From the NCBI RefSeq assembly GCF_000801105.2, contig NC_079514.1:12338001-12402000 (forward strand): 64,000 nucleotides of DNA, written 5' to 3'. This stretch comes from Raphanus sativus. Its lineage: Eukaryota > Streptophyta > Magnoliopsida > Brassicales > Brassicaceae. Made by a program: the position numbers and the translations under genes. The notes beneath the pieces were generated by a model. That model was given only the letters and a program-made list of their open reading frames with translations. It ran no database searches and was not told the origin of the DNA. How positions within the stretch are numbered: the first letter of the stretch is position 1; each line of letters opens with the position of its first letter. Shown here one piece after another: positions 11,930 through 24,186 of this stretch.

Positions 11930-12250
11930 TATAGACTGGCTGATCTTTATTTTATAATTAACTTTTAGTTATCTAATTATAACTCATTTAACTCTTTTTG
12001 GTTATATCACAAATAAACCCAAAAATGTTGATCTTATGATTTAATGGCCTTTTTTGTAACACTTGCCATTTAGTGATTTACAGTTTACAACTTTAATAAA
12101 GTCTTCAGAACAACATTATCAATGAAACCCCAAAAGAGTTTCTTAAATAAAAAAATAATTAATATTTTAATGAGTTATAATTAAATAACTAAAAGTTAAT
12201 TATAAAATAAAGATCAGGGGTTTATTTGTGATATAACCACAAAAAGAGTG
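11930..12250. repeat. Imperfect inverted repeat with rearranged blocks
   Basis: The block at about 11941-11996 (ATCTTTATTTTATAATTAAC and following) recurs inverted at about 12164-12216. The block at 11997-12020 recurs inverted at 12217-12248. The two blocks are not nested as in a simple hairpin. The element looks like a rearranged MITE. A related phrase (ACTAAAAGTTAATTATAAAA) occurs again inside the peptide array at 55-60 kb. Confidence 0.45.
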
Positions 12251-12429
12251 AAATTAGTTTTATAGAAAGATGTTAGAGAGAGATAGGAAGAGAAAAAAAG
12301 GAGAGAGTGTATGGTTTTGTACTTCCTCAGCTTCATTGGATATGTAAAGACGGTGTGAATGCTCGGACGAGAATCCCCTTACTTTTCCCATTTCAGATCA
12401 TGTCGAAGTCCCAGTTTCATTGCTCGAAG

Positions 12430-12600
12430 TTAAAGATAAGCCGGTGTAGAGATGTTGTTCAGACTAGGCTACAAAAATTTTGGCAAGCCTGAAATGTTAA
12501 GAAAGGGGTGAGTTGTTGGGGTTGATATGTCATTGATTGATGAGAAGGTACACCGGTTTCTTATTTCAGTTTACCAGTTAATGATTCTTGCTTTTAAAGT
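12430..12600 (+). pseudogene. Replication protein A-like (DUF223/OB-fold) fragment
   Basis: A broken reading frame gives CRDVVQTRLQKFWQA, then a stop, then NVKKG and IDEKVHRF. This is the pattern of the N-terminal OB-fold region of RPA1-like proteins, which are abundant in Brassicaceae and often carried by Helitrons. Stops interrupt it and no complete domain remains. The rest of 12600-14250 shows no gene I can support. The RPA assignment is by eye. Confidence 0.4.
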
Positions 12601-14308
12601 AATAGTTTTCTTATGCATCATACCCTCTCTCAGATTGTGCTCATACATGTGTCAATCAACTTTCACAGGTTTAACACCTTCAAACATCTCTTGAAAGAAA
12701 GCTCATGACATGAGTATTTATGATGAAACCATGAACAACTCTAACTTCACATATGATAATGCCCATGTTGCCATCTGATTCACATAGCAAACCCTGTTTG
12801 TTGACCTATAAGAGACAGCACATCCGATCTTGATGGAGAGTTCTGGGCCCGAAATTACGACCACCTCATGTCATTAGCCTACACAGACACGATTTTCCAG
12901 GTTCGTTTTAAAAAAAAATGTTGTACAGCCAGTCGATATAATACTTAACAAACTCCAGGATAGTAGCATGCTTACTTCTTTTGGTTTGCAGATATCATAG
13001 AGAAGTTTTGGGTATTAAAACTATTTTCAACAAAGAGAACCAAAGCACTCACCGCAATATGGCTACCACAAAAATTAAAAAGTAGATCTCAGATATCTTA
13101 CATTTTTTGAACTTTCCCAGTTTAATATAACTGTAATTTTCATGTCTGGACATAAAATATAGTAGAAGTATTCATAACTGTAGGGTATTAAACGTTTGAG
13201 TCAGTGTATTTGACAGGCTCGCAATAATCCTTGATGAGAAGTATAGCTGCCTTGGATGTAGAACATAAGTTTGTGGTTGTCACAAACATGTGATTACTAA
13301 GGGCCAAACAGGTCCGACAAATGTTAGACATGGAATGCATGTTTAAAAGGAAAGGTACTCGGCCAAGAAGACACACATGAGTAAATTTCAACATCTGGAT
13401 TAAATGACTCTAAAAAAAGTCTCACCACTAAGTTTCATAGCTAGCTTTCTTTATTTTCATTGTCTAAATAGTTTGGATTATTTCTCATTTTCCACCTTGA
13501 TCTTGGTTTGTTTTTTCTCTCTTAACAAAATGAACATGGCTCTACTTTTATTAGTTATTAATAAGTTCTCACTCTTTTGCACTCTCCATATATATGGTTT
13601 CTAATAACGTTTAGTAATGGATGGTGATTCAAGTCCGAAAGACTAACATTTGGTCTATTGGTATCGGCGCCTAAAATCTATGGTATCTTCCATGTTACAC
13701 TATGCAAGGAAACCAATAACTTTCATGACGCATGCTATCCGTGTTCACATTTAACAGCCGTGAACATGATTCATATAAACTTAACTCAACTATTACCTCC
13801 GGTCTTAAGAGAGATTGAAAAACGTTCTCTGGTTGCTAAAGTTATTTAAAACTGATGTAAACCACACACCACCCTCACCATTATTCCTCTGCACCACACT
13901 AACCATTTATTGTCAAAACCGTTACTAAATGCAACAAGTCATCAAGCCTATATGTCACAGATATTTAGAAATTGTCTTTCTCATGACTTCTAAGATGCTA
14001 ACATCTCATTTACTAATTAACAAATTGAGTTTTTTACTAGGAAGATTTGGTGAAATTTTTTCACTCCAGTTAAATAGAGGAGTTTACGAAATACTTATAG
14101 TTTTTAGCTAAAAAACATATTTAGATTCATATTAAAATTTATTAATATTTCCAAATGAGAATGGACAAACAAAAATTTATTAATATGTTAATGAATTGTA
14201 AATGAATTATTTCGGGAAACACTAGTCTCGCGTTATATTATAATAGGACCTATGTTATATGTGAAAGGTCCATCCGCAGAGAAAAGAGAGTTTTCTTTTT
14301 CTTCATCA

Positions 14309-15673
14309 ATGGAGCTAAAGGTAACCAAGATCTCTCAGGTCAACCCCGCAACAAACACGTCTCATGCCTCGCTGGTTCTCCCACTCACCTTCTTCGACCT
14401 AAGGTGGATAAAGTTCCATCCCACCGAGAGAGTCCTCTTCTACAAACTCGATAAACACAACTCATCTCCCGAGTCCTTCCACTCTATAATCCTCCCCAAG
14501 CTCGAGCTCTCTCTCTCCGCCGTCCTCAGCCACTACCTCCCGCTCGCAGGTCGCCTCAGGTGGGACCCACAAGATCCCAAGCCACACATCCTCGTCCTCC
14601 AGAACGACTCTGTCACCTTGATCGTTGCGGAGAGCGACGCTGACTTTTCCATTACATCCGGGAAAGGGCTACGTCCCGAGACGGAGATACGTTCTTTGGT
14701 CCCCGAGTCTCCTGTTGCTTGTGACTCGCCCTCTGTTCTTGCTCTGCAAGTTACGTTGTTCCCGAACCAAGGGCTTTGCATAGGCGTAGCAGCTCATCAT
14801 TCAGTTATGGACGGTAAAACAGTGGTTAACTTCATCAAATCATGGGCTCACATATGTAAACACGAAACCATGGCTTTACCAGAGAACTTAACTCCGTTTC
14901 TAGATCGTACGGTCATCAACGTTCCCGCTAGTCTCGATGCCAAAATCTTGGAGTTCTTGCCGTATTTCTCAGAGGAGAAACACGACTTGAGATCGCTGAA
15001 GCTGCCTCCTATGGAGAAGATCAGCCCCGACTTAGTGAGGATCACGCTGGAGTTGACTCCGGAGAACATCGAGAAGCTTAGAGAGCGAGCCAAGAGAGAG
15101 TCAACTCGCTCTCATCTTGACCTTCATTTGTCAACGTTTGTTGTCGCCACCGCCTATCTATGGACATGCTTGGTGAAGGCGCGTGGTGGTGAGGTTGATA
15201 GACCTGTACGTTTCATGTACGCAGCTGATTTCAGGAACCGGTTGGATAAACCGGTTCCTGAAACTTATTTCGGGAACTGCGTGTTCCCGATGGGTTGCTT
15301 CGGATACAAAGCAAAGGTGTTTTTGGGAGGAGGTGGGTTTGTGAACAGCGTCGAGATTATAAGTGATTCGGTTAAAGGTATTGCATTACAGAATATTGAA
15401 GCACTTTGTGAGTTGTACATAGATGGGACGAAGAGTGTGAAGCCGGGTACACAGACTGGGTCCATTTCCGGGTCGAATCGGTTTGGGATATACACGTCGG
15501 ATTTTGGGTGGGGAAAACCGGTTAATAGTGAGATTGTGTCCATTGACCGGAACGAGGCGTTTTCAATGTCTGAGAGGAGGGATGGACCAGGTGGCGTGGA
15601 GTTTGGTCTGTGTTTGAAGAAATGTGAAATGGATAGGTTTGTTTCTCTGTTTCAAAATGGTTTGCAAAATTAA
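14309..15673 (+). CDS. BAHD acyltransferase, malonyltransferase clade
   Basis: The gene is intronless, with 454 residues starting MELKVTKISQV. An ATG at 14252 would add 19 residues of poor family fit, so I use 14309. The HXXXD motif is HHSVMDG at about residues 163-169. The family landmarks LPLTFFDL, YFGNCVFP and DFGWGKPVNS are in their usual order. Residues next to the HXXXD histidine and around DFGWG differ from the 8.9-kb copy, so the two may prefer different acceptors. The enzyme should be cytosolic and use malonyl-CoA or a similar donor. It forms a same-strand pair with the truncated copy at 16.7 kb, to which it is closer than to the 8.9-kb gene. This suggests local tandem duplication. 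It appears intact. Confidence 0.85.
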   Translation: MELKVTKISQVNPATNTSHASLVLPLTFFDLRWIKFHPTERVLFYKLDKHNSSPESFHSIILPKLELSLSAVLSHYLPLAGRLRWDPQDPKPHILVLQNDSVTLIVAESDADFSITSGKGLRPETEIRSLVPESPVACDSPSVLALQVTLFPNQGLCIGVAAHHSVMDGKTVVNFIKSWAHICKHETMALPENLTPFLDRTVINVPASLDAKILEFLPYFSEEKHDLRSLKLPPMEKISPDLVRITLELTPENIEKLRERAKRESTRSHLDLHLSTFVVATAYLWTCLVKARGGEVDRPVRFMYAADFRNRLDKPVPETYFGNCVFPMGCFGYKAKVFLGGGGFVNSVEIISDSVKGIALQNIEALCELYIDGTKSVKPGTQTGSISGSNRFGIYTSDFGWGKPVNSEIVSIDRNEAFSMSERRDGPGGVEFGLCLKKCEMDRFVSLFQNGLQN

Positions 15674-16570
15674 ATCACTTCTATATTTGGTGTGGAGATT
15701 GGTCTTTGAGGACATGTGGGTTTGATTATCTCTCTATTTCGACCATAATAATTTTCATAGTGGTTTCAATATCTTGCTTGGTTAAAATTTAGATATCATA
15801 TCGACCTTGACTTTTGAACATAAAATCTTTATATAATTAACAACACGTTAGAGCATCCACAATAATAGTTGGCTTCATTTTGAAGATCAAAATGAAAAAA
15901 AAAAAGTAAAGCAATATTTTTTCAAATAGTTTGCTTCATTTGTTCTCTTCAAAAGAATATTCCAAATATATTTCATTTCCACTCAAATATATTTTATCTT
16001 CAATTTATCATAAATTATTAATATTATAATATTACTTTATAATTTTTCAAGTTTACTATTTTTACCCAACTATTTTGTTTTAAAAATAATCTAAAAAACT
16101 ATTATTTAATATAAAATTAAACATTATCATATAATGAGATTAGTACACAAACATAAAAAAAAAATGAAAAGAACATTAAATTTTACTAAAAACAACAAAT
16201 ATATATTTTTGTACAAGTGATCAACCAAAGTGTTCCAAAATAAAATAAAAACATACTTTATTTATTTTTCATTCTTCAAAATTATGTTAGAAGCTTTTTA
16301 AAGTGAATATTTTCATGTTCGCGGATATCAATATCTAATTAAATGAAAATAATAATAGAAAATTTAAAATTAATTAGGTATTATTAACTTATATAATTTA
16401 TTTTATCAAAAATGAGAATAAATAAAAGTTAAGACTAATTTACAACTAAAAGTTCATCATAAAAAATGAATATATCAACAATATATCTTCAAATTTGAAA
16501 CAATATTGTTTATTGTTTCATTTTGAATTTAAAAAAAAAAGTATCATTAGAGTAAGAACTTCATTAGAAT
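15674..16570. other. AT-rich spacer, possible degraded MITE
   Basis: About 900 bases, mostly A and T. Words near 15852 (GAGCATCCACAATAAT, CTTCATTTTGAA) and near 16500-16560 (their rough inverse) suggest an old TIR element of about 700 bp. I cannot fix its ends. No gene is seen. Confidence 0.3.
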
Positions 16571-16573
16571 ATA

Positions 16574-16690
16574 ACATTTATGTGGAAGGCTCTCTCCAAT
16601 GCTCTAGCTATGTCAGAGGAGTTTCTAGTTAGAGGGTTGAAGGTAGACCCTGGATGTCAAAGGTGTGGGGGAAAAAGGAGAATTTATCAG
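16574..16690 (+). mobile_element. LINE reverse-transcriptase zinc-binding fragment
   Basis: One frame reads FMWKALSNALAMSEEFLVRG, then LKVDPGCQRCGG. This is the zinc-binding (zf-RVT) segment found at the C-terminus of plant LINE polyproteins, where forms like FLWKALSNALPV and DPxCxxC are typical. The match stops where BAHD homology begins (about 16695), so the junction marks a rearrangement or insertion. Only about 40 codons remain. Confidence 0.6.
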
Positions 16691-16694
16691 AGGT

Positions 16695-17645
16695 AACTCA
16701 CCGACGTTACTTGCCTTGCAAGTCACCTTGTTTCCGAACCAAGGGTTTAGCATTGGTATAGTATCCCATCATGTCTTTGTGGACGCTATAACCGCACTAA
16801 TGTTTATCAAATCATGGGCTCACATCTGCAAACATGGCACTACAACATTACCAGAGGACCTAACTCCAGTACTAGACCGTACCGTCATCAATGTTCCCCC
16901 CGGTTTGGAAGAGAAGATGTTGGAACTGGTTCCGTATCTTTCACCGGACAAGGACAACGCAAGAACCCTGAAGCTACCTCGTACCAAGGAGGTCAGTTCA
17001 GACGTTTACCGTGTCAAACTTGATGTGATTCTAGAGAACGTCGAGAAACTCAAGAAACGAGCCAAGAACGAGTCGAAACGTTCTCACCTCGAGCTTCACC
17101 TTTCAACATACGTCGTCGTGAACGCTTATGTCTGGACCTGTTTGGTGAAGGCGCGTGGAGGTGATGTGGACAGACCGGTGGCTTATGAATACGCTCCTGA
17201 TTTTAGAAACCGGTTAGGCCCATCGGTTAGGGGCACGTACTCAGGGAGCTGCGTGTTTCCTATCTGTTGCTTGGGACACAAGGCAAAGCACTTTCTTGGA
17301 GAAGATGGTTTCATCAACGCTGTAGAGATCACCAGCGACTCTGTAAAGAGTTTGGGAACACGAGGGATTGAGGTGTTCTTTGACTTGTACGAGGACAAAA
17401 CGAAGAACATAGAGAGAGGTACGGACATTTGGGCAGCTTCCGGGTCAAACCGGTTTTCGATTTACGGGTCGGAATTCGGGTGGGGAAGACCGGTTAACAG
17501 TGAGATTGTGTCTTATGACCAGTGTCAGATATTTTGTATGACGGAGATGAGGGATCAGACTGGTGGCTTGGAGATTGGCTTGTGTTTGAAGAAAGATGAG
17601 ATGGATGTTCTCGTTTCTCTGTTCAATAATGGATTTGAAAACTAA
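16695..17645 (+). pseudogene. 5'-truncated BAHD acyltransferase
   Basis: An open frame of about 316 codons matches the BAHD gene at 14.3 kb from its residue 139 onward. The N-terminal 138 residues are absent and a LINE fragment takes their place. The frame has no ATG at its start; it opens with GTG at 16665, and the first in-frame ATG lies past the HXXXD motif. The catalytic HXXXD survives as HHVFVDA, with Ala replacing the usual Gly. DFGWG has become EFGWG and YFGNC has become YSGSC. Without the N-terminal half-domain it is unlikely to be an active enzyme. The long intact frame says the truncation is recent, or that some product is still selected. Most likely a pseudogene. Confidence 0.75.
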
Positions 17646-20500
17646 GAAAAAAAAATGAATAGCTTTTGATTTATGTAATGATCGTGAGACTTTCTCGTTC
17701 ACTTGTTTAGATCTTTCTTGGTTTCGAAGCAAAGTAATAAATGATCGTTTATGTATGTATAATCATATAACTGGAAATTTAATCTGAATGTTTCTTTTTT
17801 TACAACCACTAGTATTATCTCCCGGGCAGTTTCAGCTATAAACTTCTTTTATATTCTGTTTTTTTATCAAACCTAAACAATGAATAAAATGAACACCTAA
17901 AATTAGAAGTTCTGCATTAAAAGAAAGCAGTTAGAAGCAATTTTTGTGTTGGTGTTTTCTCTATAGTTTACGTGTTAATGTTTAAATGCAAACCGGCGTT
18001 CATGGTCCAGTGGTGGTGATTAATTTGATGGCGAATCCCAATACGGTGAAACCATTAGGATTCGAGTTTTGATCACTGAAAAATTAAAATTTTGGTATTG
18101 AGAGAGACATATGACTGACACGTGAGCCAAAAATGTAGACTGCTAACACGTAGATAGTCTAGATCTATTTTGATGGGAGCCAATATAGAGCTGTATAATT
18201 CCAAAAAAAAACAGAGTTTCAGATGCAGCACTTTCAGTTTTTAAGAAGTGTTAGTTTTAGTGTTATTGTTTGTGTTTCAATGGAGCACTTCTAGTGTTTA
18301 AATTCAGCACAGTTTAAGAATTTTTTATCTGTGATAGTTCAATCATAACAAACAGACTTTAAATACCCAATTTGTATACATTAGATTCATGTATACTTAC
18401 TGTTACCTCTGTCAATGAAAAAGCTTTGAATATTTTTTTTGGTTAAAGAGCTAAACTTTGAAATGAGTATACTTGACTATATCTTCAATCTGAATCAGGC
18501 AAAAAGAATTAGTTATTATTAAAATGAGAAGAAAAAAAATGAATTTGAATAAATGCAGCTCTAATAAATGTATTGTATGAATCTTTTTCCTACACACAAA
18601 TGAATAAGCGTTATCTAGAGATTTGTACTGGTACAACAATTAGAAATTGATGCGTTTGCAGAACTCTTATGATCGTTTAACTATTAAATGAAACAACTGT
18701 TAAATAATAAACTAATAATATTTACATTTTATATAATTATAAAAATACTAAAAATCACAATATTATAACAAATATAAACATTATATTTATAAAATCATAT
18801 TATTAAAAAATTTAAAATGATAGAAAATATTTTTTTAACTTTTAAAATATGAATTAAAATATAATATGTATATATTTTACAATTTCTATTATTTCAGTTT
18901 AAAATTTTTATTAAATATCTTAAGTTTATTTTTATTTTATTTTTTTAAGAAAAAATTATTCTCCCGTAACCATCCACAGCTGCAAAAATAGCAGGAACTA
19001 AAAGGTTTGAAACAATTTGATGCGATTTATAGTATTTTTTATGATTGTTTCAAAATACTAACAACCGCTAATAACTACAAAAACTGCGTTTGCGGGGAAC
19101 CAGTCGCACCTTTGGTACATAGTTATACTTCAAAAGTTCAAACTTATAAGAAACATGAAGTAAAATTAGCCCACACTGATCCATTTAAGATAATATCAAA
19201 TGGAAGTCCATTACAAAATTCAACCACAAAAAAGACTCTACAAGTCCGGTGGACCAAAAAATAAATGAAGTCAATTATCTTACTCTTATCTCTTGGATTA
19301 AATTAAACGGTAATTCGACTATTAATCTCCATTTTACCGTTATGATGTGAACTTAAAATTATATTTAGAAATGATAGTTGAGTACCTATTTCATCAATAA
19401 ATTGCTTTCCAGTTCTTTTTCCCTCTAGACTTTATAACTTGGTTTTGATTGGTTTGCTTAGCTGTTGTGATGCAGTGAGAGAAAGACAGGTGTGTGATTG
19501 TAGTGAGTGTAAACGTGTCGGATGCCTAGATGAATGACATCGAGATTGATTGCTTATTATTATTTTTTTTCCTGTTTGATTTTTTTTTCTCTAAAAAAAA
19601 AAATATAATCGAACCAGTCGCGGGCCGCTATATGTCGTGGGACCCGCGTGAAGTGATGGATCGGTTCAGTGGGAAGAGGCGTTAAGGGGCAGGTTCATGT
19701 TTTTCTCTTTTTTTAATATTTTTTTTTCTTGGGAATGCTTTGATCCCCCCACAAAGATCTTTAATGCAGATGGCCTTAGAAACTAACCCTAAGAGAAGTG
19801 TAACCTATAGATATACTTTTTTAAAGTATTCAAAAAAGTTGAAAACAAAGGTTCAATCATAGTATCTTTTTCTGTGAAGAAGTTTCTTATCTATGTGAAC
19901 ATTTTCTCATATATGGCATAATTGGTTTCTTTGCTACTCCGCAAATACAGATTTAGATTTTGTGATTAGTATTGATTGTTGGCATTTTGTAACAGAAAAT
20001 GATGAAATTTTTTTGGAAATTGATGAAAGGAGCTGTGGAGGGATACTCTCCTAACAATGGTGGCCTGCCATTTTTCTCGAAAATTTAATAATTTAAATTT
20101 CATATAAAAATATTTAACATTTATAATGTATATAACTTTTTTTTTCTGCGCAAAAACGTGAATCTTAATTGATTAGTGTTTTATTCATTCACTCAAAATA
20201 ATTCAATATAGGTACACAACATAAAATTCAAAGTTAATTGATCTTCTTGGTCAAAATGACTTTCTTCTTTATAAGTTTGGAAGGTGATTTGCATAGATGG
20301 AAAGCAATTAGTAGTCAAATATCAGGAAGTTCATTTCATACTAATAAGTCATTTTGGTCCGTGTCTATTACTTATGTATGAATTTTTATATAGAGCCAAA
20401 TATTACCTAAGTTTTTTTTAAAAAAAGACGAAAAAACGACAGATTGGAACAACCCATTCCAACGTGTCAACTTATCTCCAAGAGAGAAGAGTTAGGGTCT
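17646..20500. other. Intergenic, AT-rich
   Basis: Apart from the SINE-like element at about 17985, no gene is supported here. A GC-richer island at 19600-19690 (TCGCGGGCCGC and nearby) stands out from its surroundings and might be regulatory. The short open frames are uncharacterised and probably chance. Confidence 0.3.
17985..18215 (+). mobile_element. Probable tRNA-derived SINE
   Basis: The left part has a box-A-like TGGTCCAGTGGTGGTGA and, about 50 bases on, a box-B-like GGATTCGAGTTTTGATC. An unrelated body and a run of A follow near 18206-18215. This is the layout of plant SINEs with an internal RNA polymerase III promoter. I could not find a convincing target-site duplication. Confidence 0.45.
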
Positions 20501-20507
20501 AGTAGGA

Positions 20508-20730
20508 CACGTGGCGAAGCTAAAGAGAATGTGACTAGAATTAAAAACCCGACACGTGACGACCTGACGCAGCAACATCCCATCTTGCAACGTACCTCCC
20601 ACTAAAAACATGACACGTGTACGGTTTCTGCAACGAGTCTTGTTTTTGTTTCTCGATGCTTGATTTTGAGGAAAACCACGTGGGTGCTCTAAAAGTACTG
20701 GGGAGCAGAGTCTTACATTACTCCACGTGG
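20508..20730. promoter_or_regulatory. Cluster of five CACGTG G-box/ABRE sites
   Basis: CACGTG occurs with starts at 20508, 20553, 20614, 20677 and 20724, five times in 223 bases. Three of the five read ACACGTG. This is the core bound by bZIP (ABF/ABI5) and bHLH factors. The cluster ends about 390 bases before the AFP-like start codon and lies in a GC-richer island. AFP genes are ABA-induced and their products bind ABI5-type bZIPs, so a feedback promoter is plausible. The motif count is direct; the function is inferred. Confidence 0.7.
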
Positions 20731-21119
20731 CTACAATGCACCTAATAAAGGGTACTTTCGGTATTACGCAATATTCAGACAGCTTTTTCTGACTGATTTT
20801 CTCACCTTTCTCTTTTTAATTCTCCCTTCGTATCATCTTATCTCTCTCGCTCAATTCTCTCAGGCTCTTATTTCTTTTGGATTTGTTTACTTTACATAAC
20901 TCATAAGTGTTCGTTCGAGATTTGTCGGAGAAATTTTCGGTAATAATGTCGAGATTTGTGGGAATTTTTTAAATAAAAAGAGAGGTTGTAGTATTTTTTT
21001 ATTTTGATATTTGAAGAAACAGAATCTTCAAAAAAATTGATATGTGCTCTTTTCTTGGGATTTGAGTTATCAAGAGAATCTGTTGAATTTTTTCATAATT
21101 TTTCCTTGTAATTTCCATT

Positions 21120-22228
21120 ATGTCGGAATCTGAGAAAAAGGAAGACGGAGAGATCTACCGGAATATTCCCCGACCAATCTCTAGAGATCTGCTGCAGAGT
21201 TTCATGTCCAAGAAAAACAAGAACCCGTCGGTTGAAGACGGAGAGGTAGAGGTTGAGCTAGACTTAGGGCTTTCTCTCAACGGCAGGTTCGGTGTTGACC
21301 CACTAGCGAAGACCAGGCTGCTCACGCGGTCTTCTTCGATTCCTGATTTCGTGGTCAACGATCATAGATCGGAGCTGAGTAGGACTTGCTCGCTGCCGGT
21401 TGAGACGGAGGAGTGGAGGAAGAGGAAAGAGTTGCAGAGCTTGAGGAGGCTCGAGGCCAAGAGAAAGAGGTCTGAGAAACAGAGAAACGTGAGAGTGCTT
21501 AGGGAGAAACATAAATCTGGAGGAGAAGAAGAGAAGATTGTTGAAGAAGGATCTATAGGTTCTTCTGGGAGTGGTTCCTCTGGTTTGTCGTCCGAACTCG
21601 ACAACGCTCCTCCTCTTGTTCAAGGTACCACACTATTCAATTATATGGTCTCTAGGGTTGAATTTTGGTTAGGTTTGGTTTAGTTCTTTGATTAGGGTAA
21701 CCAAATCTTGAAGCTTCATCATTCTTTTGATGAGTAGGTTTCTTTTTTAGGTTGGATCAATTGTTTAGCACCTAAAATGCAACTTAGGCATTACCACATT
21801 ATTGACAAAAAACATACATTATTGAGGAAGTGTATCATATGATGAGCCAAACTAGTATATCTTCTAGGCTTTGCGACCTATTATGTTTTGTGGGTTGGTC
21901 TTTACATTTAGAGTGTTCTTTTTGAGATATTTTGTTTGTGCTTGAAGCAATAACAAACAAGACGATAGACACAAGCCCACCAAGTGATGCCCCGGCCGCC
22001 AGAAACATCATAGAAGACATGCCGTGCGTGTCAACGACAGGAGATGGACCGAACGGGAAAAAGATCGATGGGTTTCTGTATCGGTACAGGAAAGGCCAGG
22101 AGGTTAGGATCGTGTGCGTGTGCCACGGAAGCTTCCTCTCGCCTGCAGAATTCATTAAGCACGCCGGTGGTAGTGACGTGGCGCATCCCTTGAAGCACAT
22201 CGTTGTAAATCCATCTCCCTTCTTGTGA
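21120..22228 (+). CDS. AFP3: AFP/NINJA-family transcriptional co-repressor (AFP3-like), 2 exons
   Basis: The exons are 21120-21624 and 21948-22228 (donor AAG|GT, acceptor TTGAAG|CA), giving 261 residues. The N-terminal region has an EAR-type motif [12 protein letters not shown] near residue 50, which recruits TOPLESS co-repressors. A basic middle follows (residues 95-130: [18 protein letters not shown]). It could be the nuclear localisation signal. A Ser/Gly-rich linker comes next, then the C-terminal domain ending [17 protein letters not shown], which contacts ABI5-type bZIPs. The family dampens ABA signalling in the nucleus. The order AFP, EXO70, TFIIB-related matches Arabidopsis At3g29575 to At3g29380 (recalled). 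The gene is intact. The long 5' leader (about 20800-21119) may be untranslated. Confidence 0.85.
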
Positions 22229-24186
22229 CCATTATTATGGTCCAGTTTCTGTTTACTAAATTGTTGTGTATCCATTCGGATTACAAGTTCTCATATCTCG
22301 AGGTGTATAAACATTTCAAGTTTGTTTTTAACGTAAAAGATATCATCTAACTTCGTTCTTGCTTGGTAGAAGTTCTAATGGTCGTCGAATCCAGATTTGT
22401 GTTCGGACATGTTAACGTACCGATAGGTTCAATGGATAAGTCAACCCTAAGAAAAAGGGATTGAACCAACGGTCAATTGGGATCAGACATGTGCCCCAAC
22501 CGAACATTAGAACTAAGAGTTTCATTAGATCATCTTCAATCCATTTTTATATCTTTCTCTAAAATAGGAGTCTATTACAAAGGTGTTTTTGGTCCAATGT
22601 AACAACATAGAGAAAGATTTGATTTATTTGAATGTTTGTATCCATTCTTTGAGTGTTGAGAGTTACTGCTATTGAAAATGTCCCAATTTAGTTGAGAATA
22701 TTCAGTCAAGTTTATCTTGGGCCTACAATGGCCCATCAGAGCTTATTAAGATACCAATTGTCTTTGTGATGATATCCCATCGGACTCGGATTATTATTTC
22801 CCTTTTGGTTTTGTAATTTAAACTTCAAAGGGACTTTCTTTCTTTCAACCAAAATTTCAACAAAATTAACATTTTCTACTTCATTCTAAAATACTTTAAA
22901 TTTTACATGCGTGGGTAATAAACTGAACTGAAGTTTCAATAGACATTTTTTCTCCTCAAATTATTCAACATATACCAAGCCAACCTAATTATCACATGCT
23001 GGATACATAATAGTATAATATACTCTGTATAAATTAAAACATTATACCAATCAAATCTTATCACACAACATACACGTAAATAAAGAACACAATAATTTCT
23101 TTACATTTCATCAACTTTCTATGCTATTTTCTTTCTTTTTTTTATTTATTAAAACCATATAATATTAATCATCTTCAAGTTTTTAGTTTATTTATATGGT
23201 TCGAAATTTATTTTCTAGATTTTTGATATGATGATGTTAGGTTAAATTTTAATTTTGCTGATTTGATTTAAAATTGATCTTAACAAGATTATAATAAATA
23301 GTACAATGTAATAATTTTATTGAGTTAATTATTTCTGTGTAGCATAAAAATATACTAGTATATAAAAATTAACAAAATATGATGAGGACTATTTCAGCAA
23401 TGAAATAGTTATTTGCTAGAATTCATGTGGCTATCTTCTTAATATACACACACGTAGACGCGTCCGCAAGTTGCATATTTTCAATTTCAAAAAAGTTGCA
23501 TATTTTCATTAAATTTGTATAAATGCTTGCACCACTAGAGTTGCACTTCCACTCAGTCTGTCAAATATACTAAAAATGATTTTTCTTTTGTCAACAATAT
23601 ACTAAAAATGATTACTTTCTAATAAACCGCATAAAAGTAAAACACCCCTCATCTTAAGATTGCCTCTACTCTATATTCGTTTAGATTAATAATTCTAAAC
23701 AAGCCGAGTGTGTGTTAAGCTTAGCAGGTAAATTTAAAATTTAACAATCCAACACTCTGTCAATTAAAAAGAAAAAAAAAATAGAAGTAAACAAAAACAA
23801 AATAGAGCGGTCAACATTTCTTCCGTTGAATCGTCTTCTTCTTCTTCCTGTGTTGTGGAAGGAAGGTCGTCGAGGACCAAAACTAATCAGTCCACAAGAA
23901 AGAAATCCTTGCCAGACAGACAGAGATATTTTTTTCCGGGAAAATTTGCTCCCCAAGAAAATCTCTGTTTTTTTTTTGAACATTGTTTCCGTTATCACCT
24001 AATCCTCCGTTCCTTTCTTCCTTCTCCCTGTTTTCTTTTGAAAAAGTTACTTCCTTTATGAGCCTTTCATGGTCAAAAACGATCAAAGTCTCAAACTTTC
24101 CATGTAAATCTTAAGTTTCCGTTTTCTGGGTTGTTTCTGAGAATTAGGGTTTTAGAGCTGCTTGTTTGTGACTTTCTTTAGTGGAA
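22229..24186. other. Intergenic and probable leader of the EXO70 locus
   Basis: The AFP-like 3' flank is followed by AT-rich DNA. A half-MITE relic sits near 22535-22620 (words ATCTTCAATCC, CTCTAAAATAGG, TCCAATGTAACA) and resembles the ends of the palindromic element at 46.6 kb. From about 23830 on the sequence is pyrimidine-rich, like an untranslated leader. No gene is seen. Confidence 0.35.

Noticed and set aside
18000..18070. A functional tRNA gene
   Set aside because: Box A and B are present but the arms do not pair into a cloverleaf; better explained as the head of a SINE.
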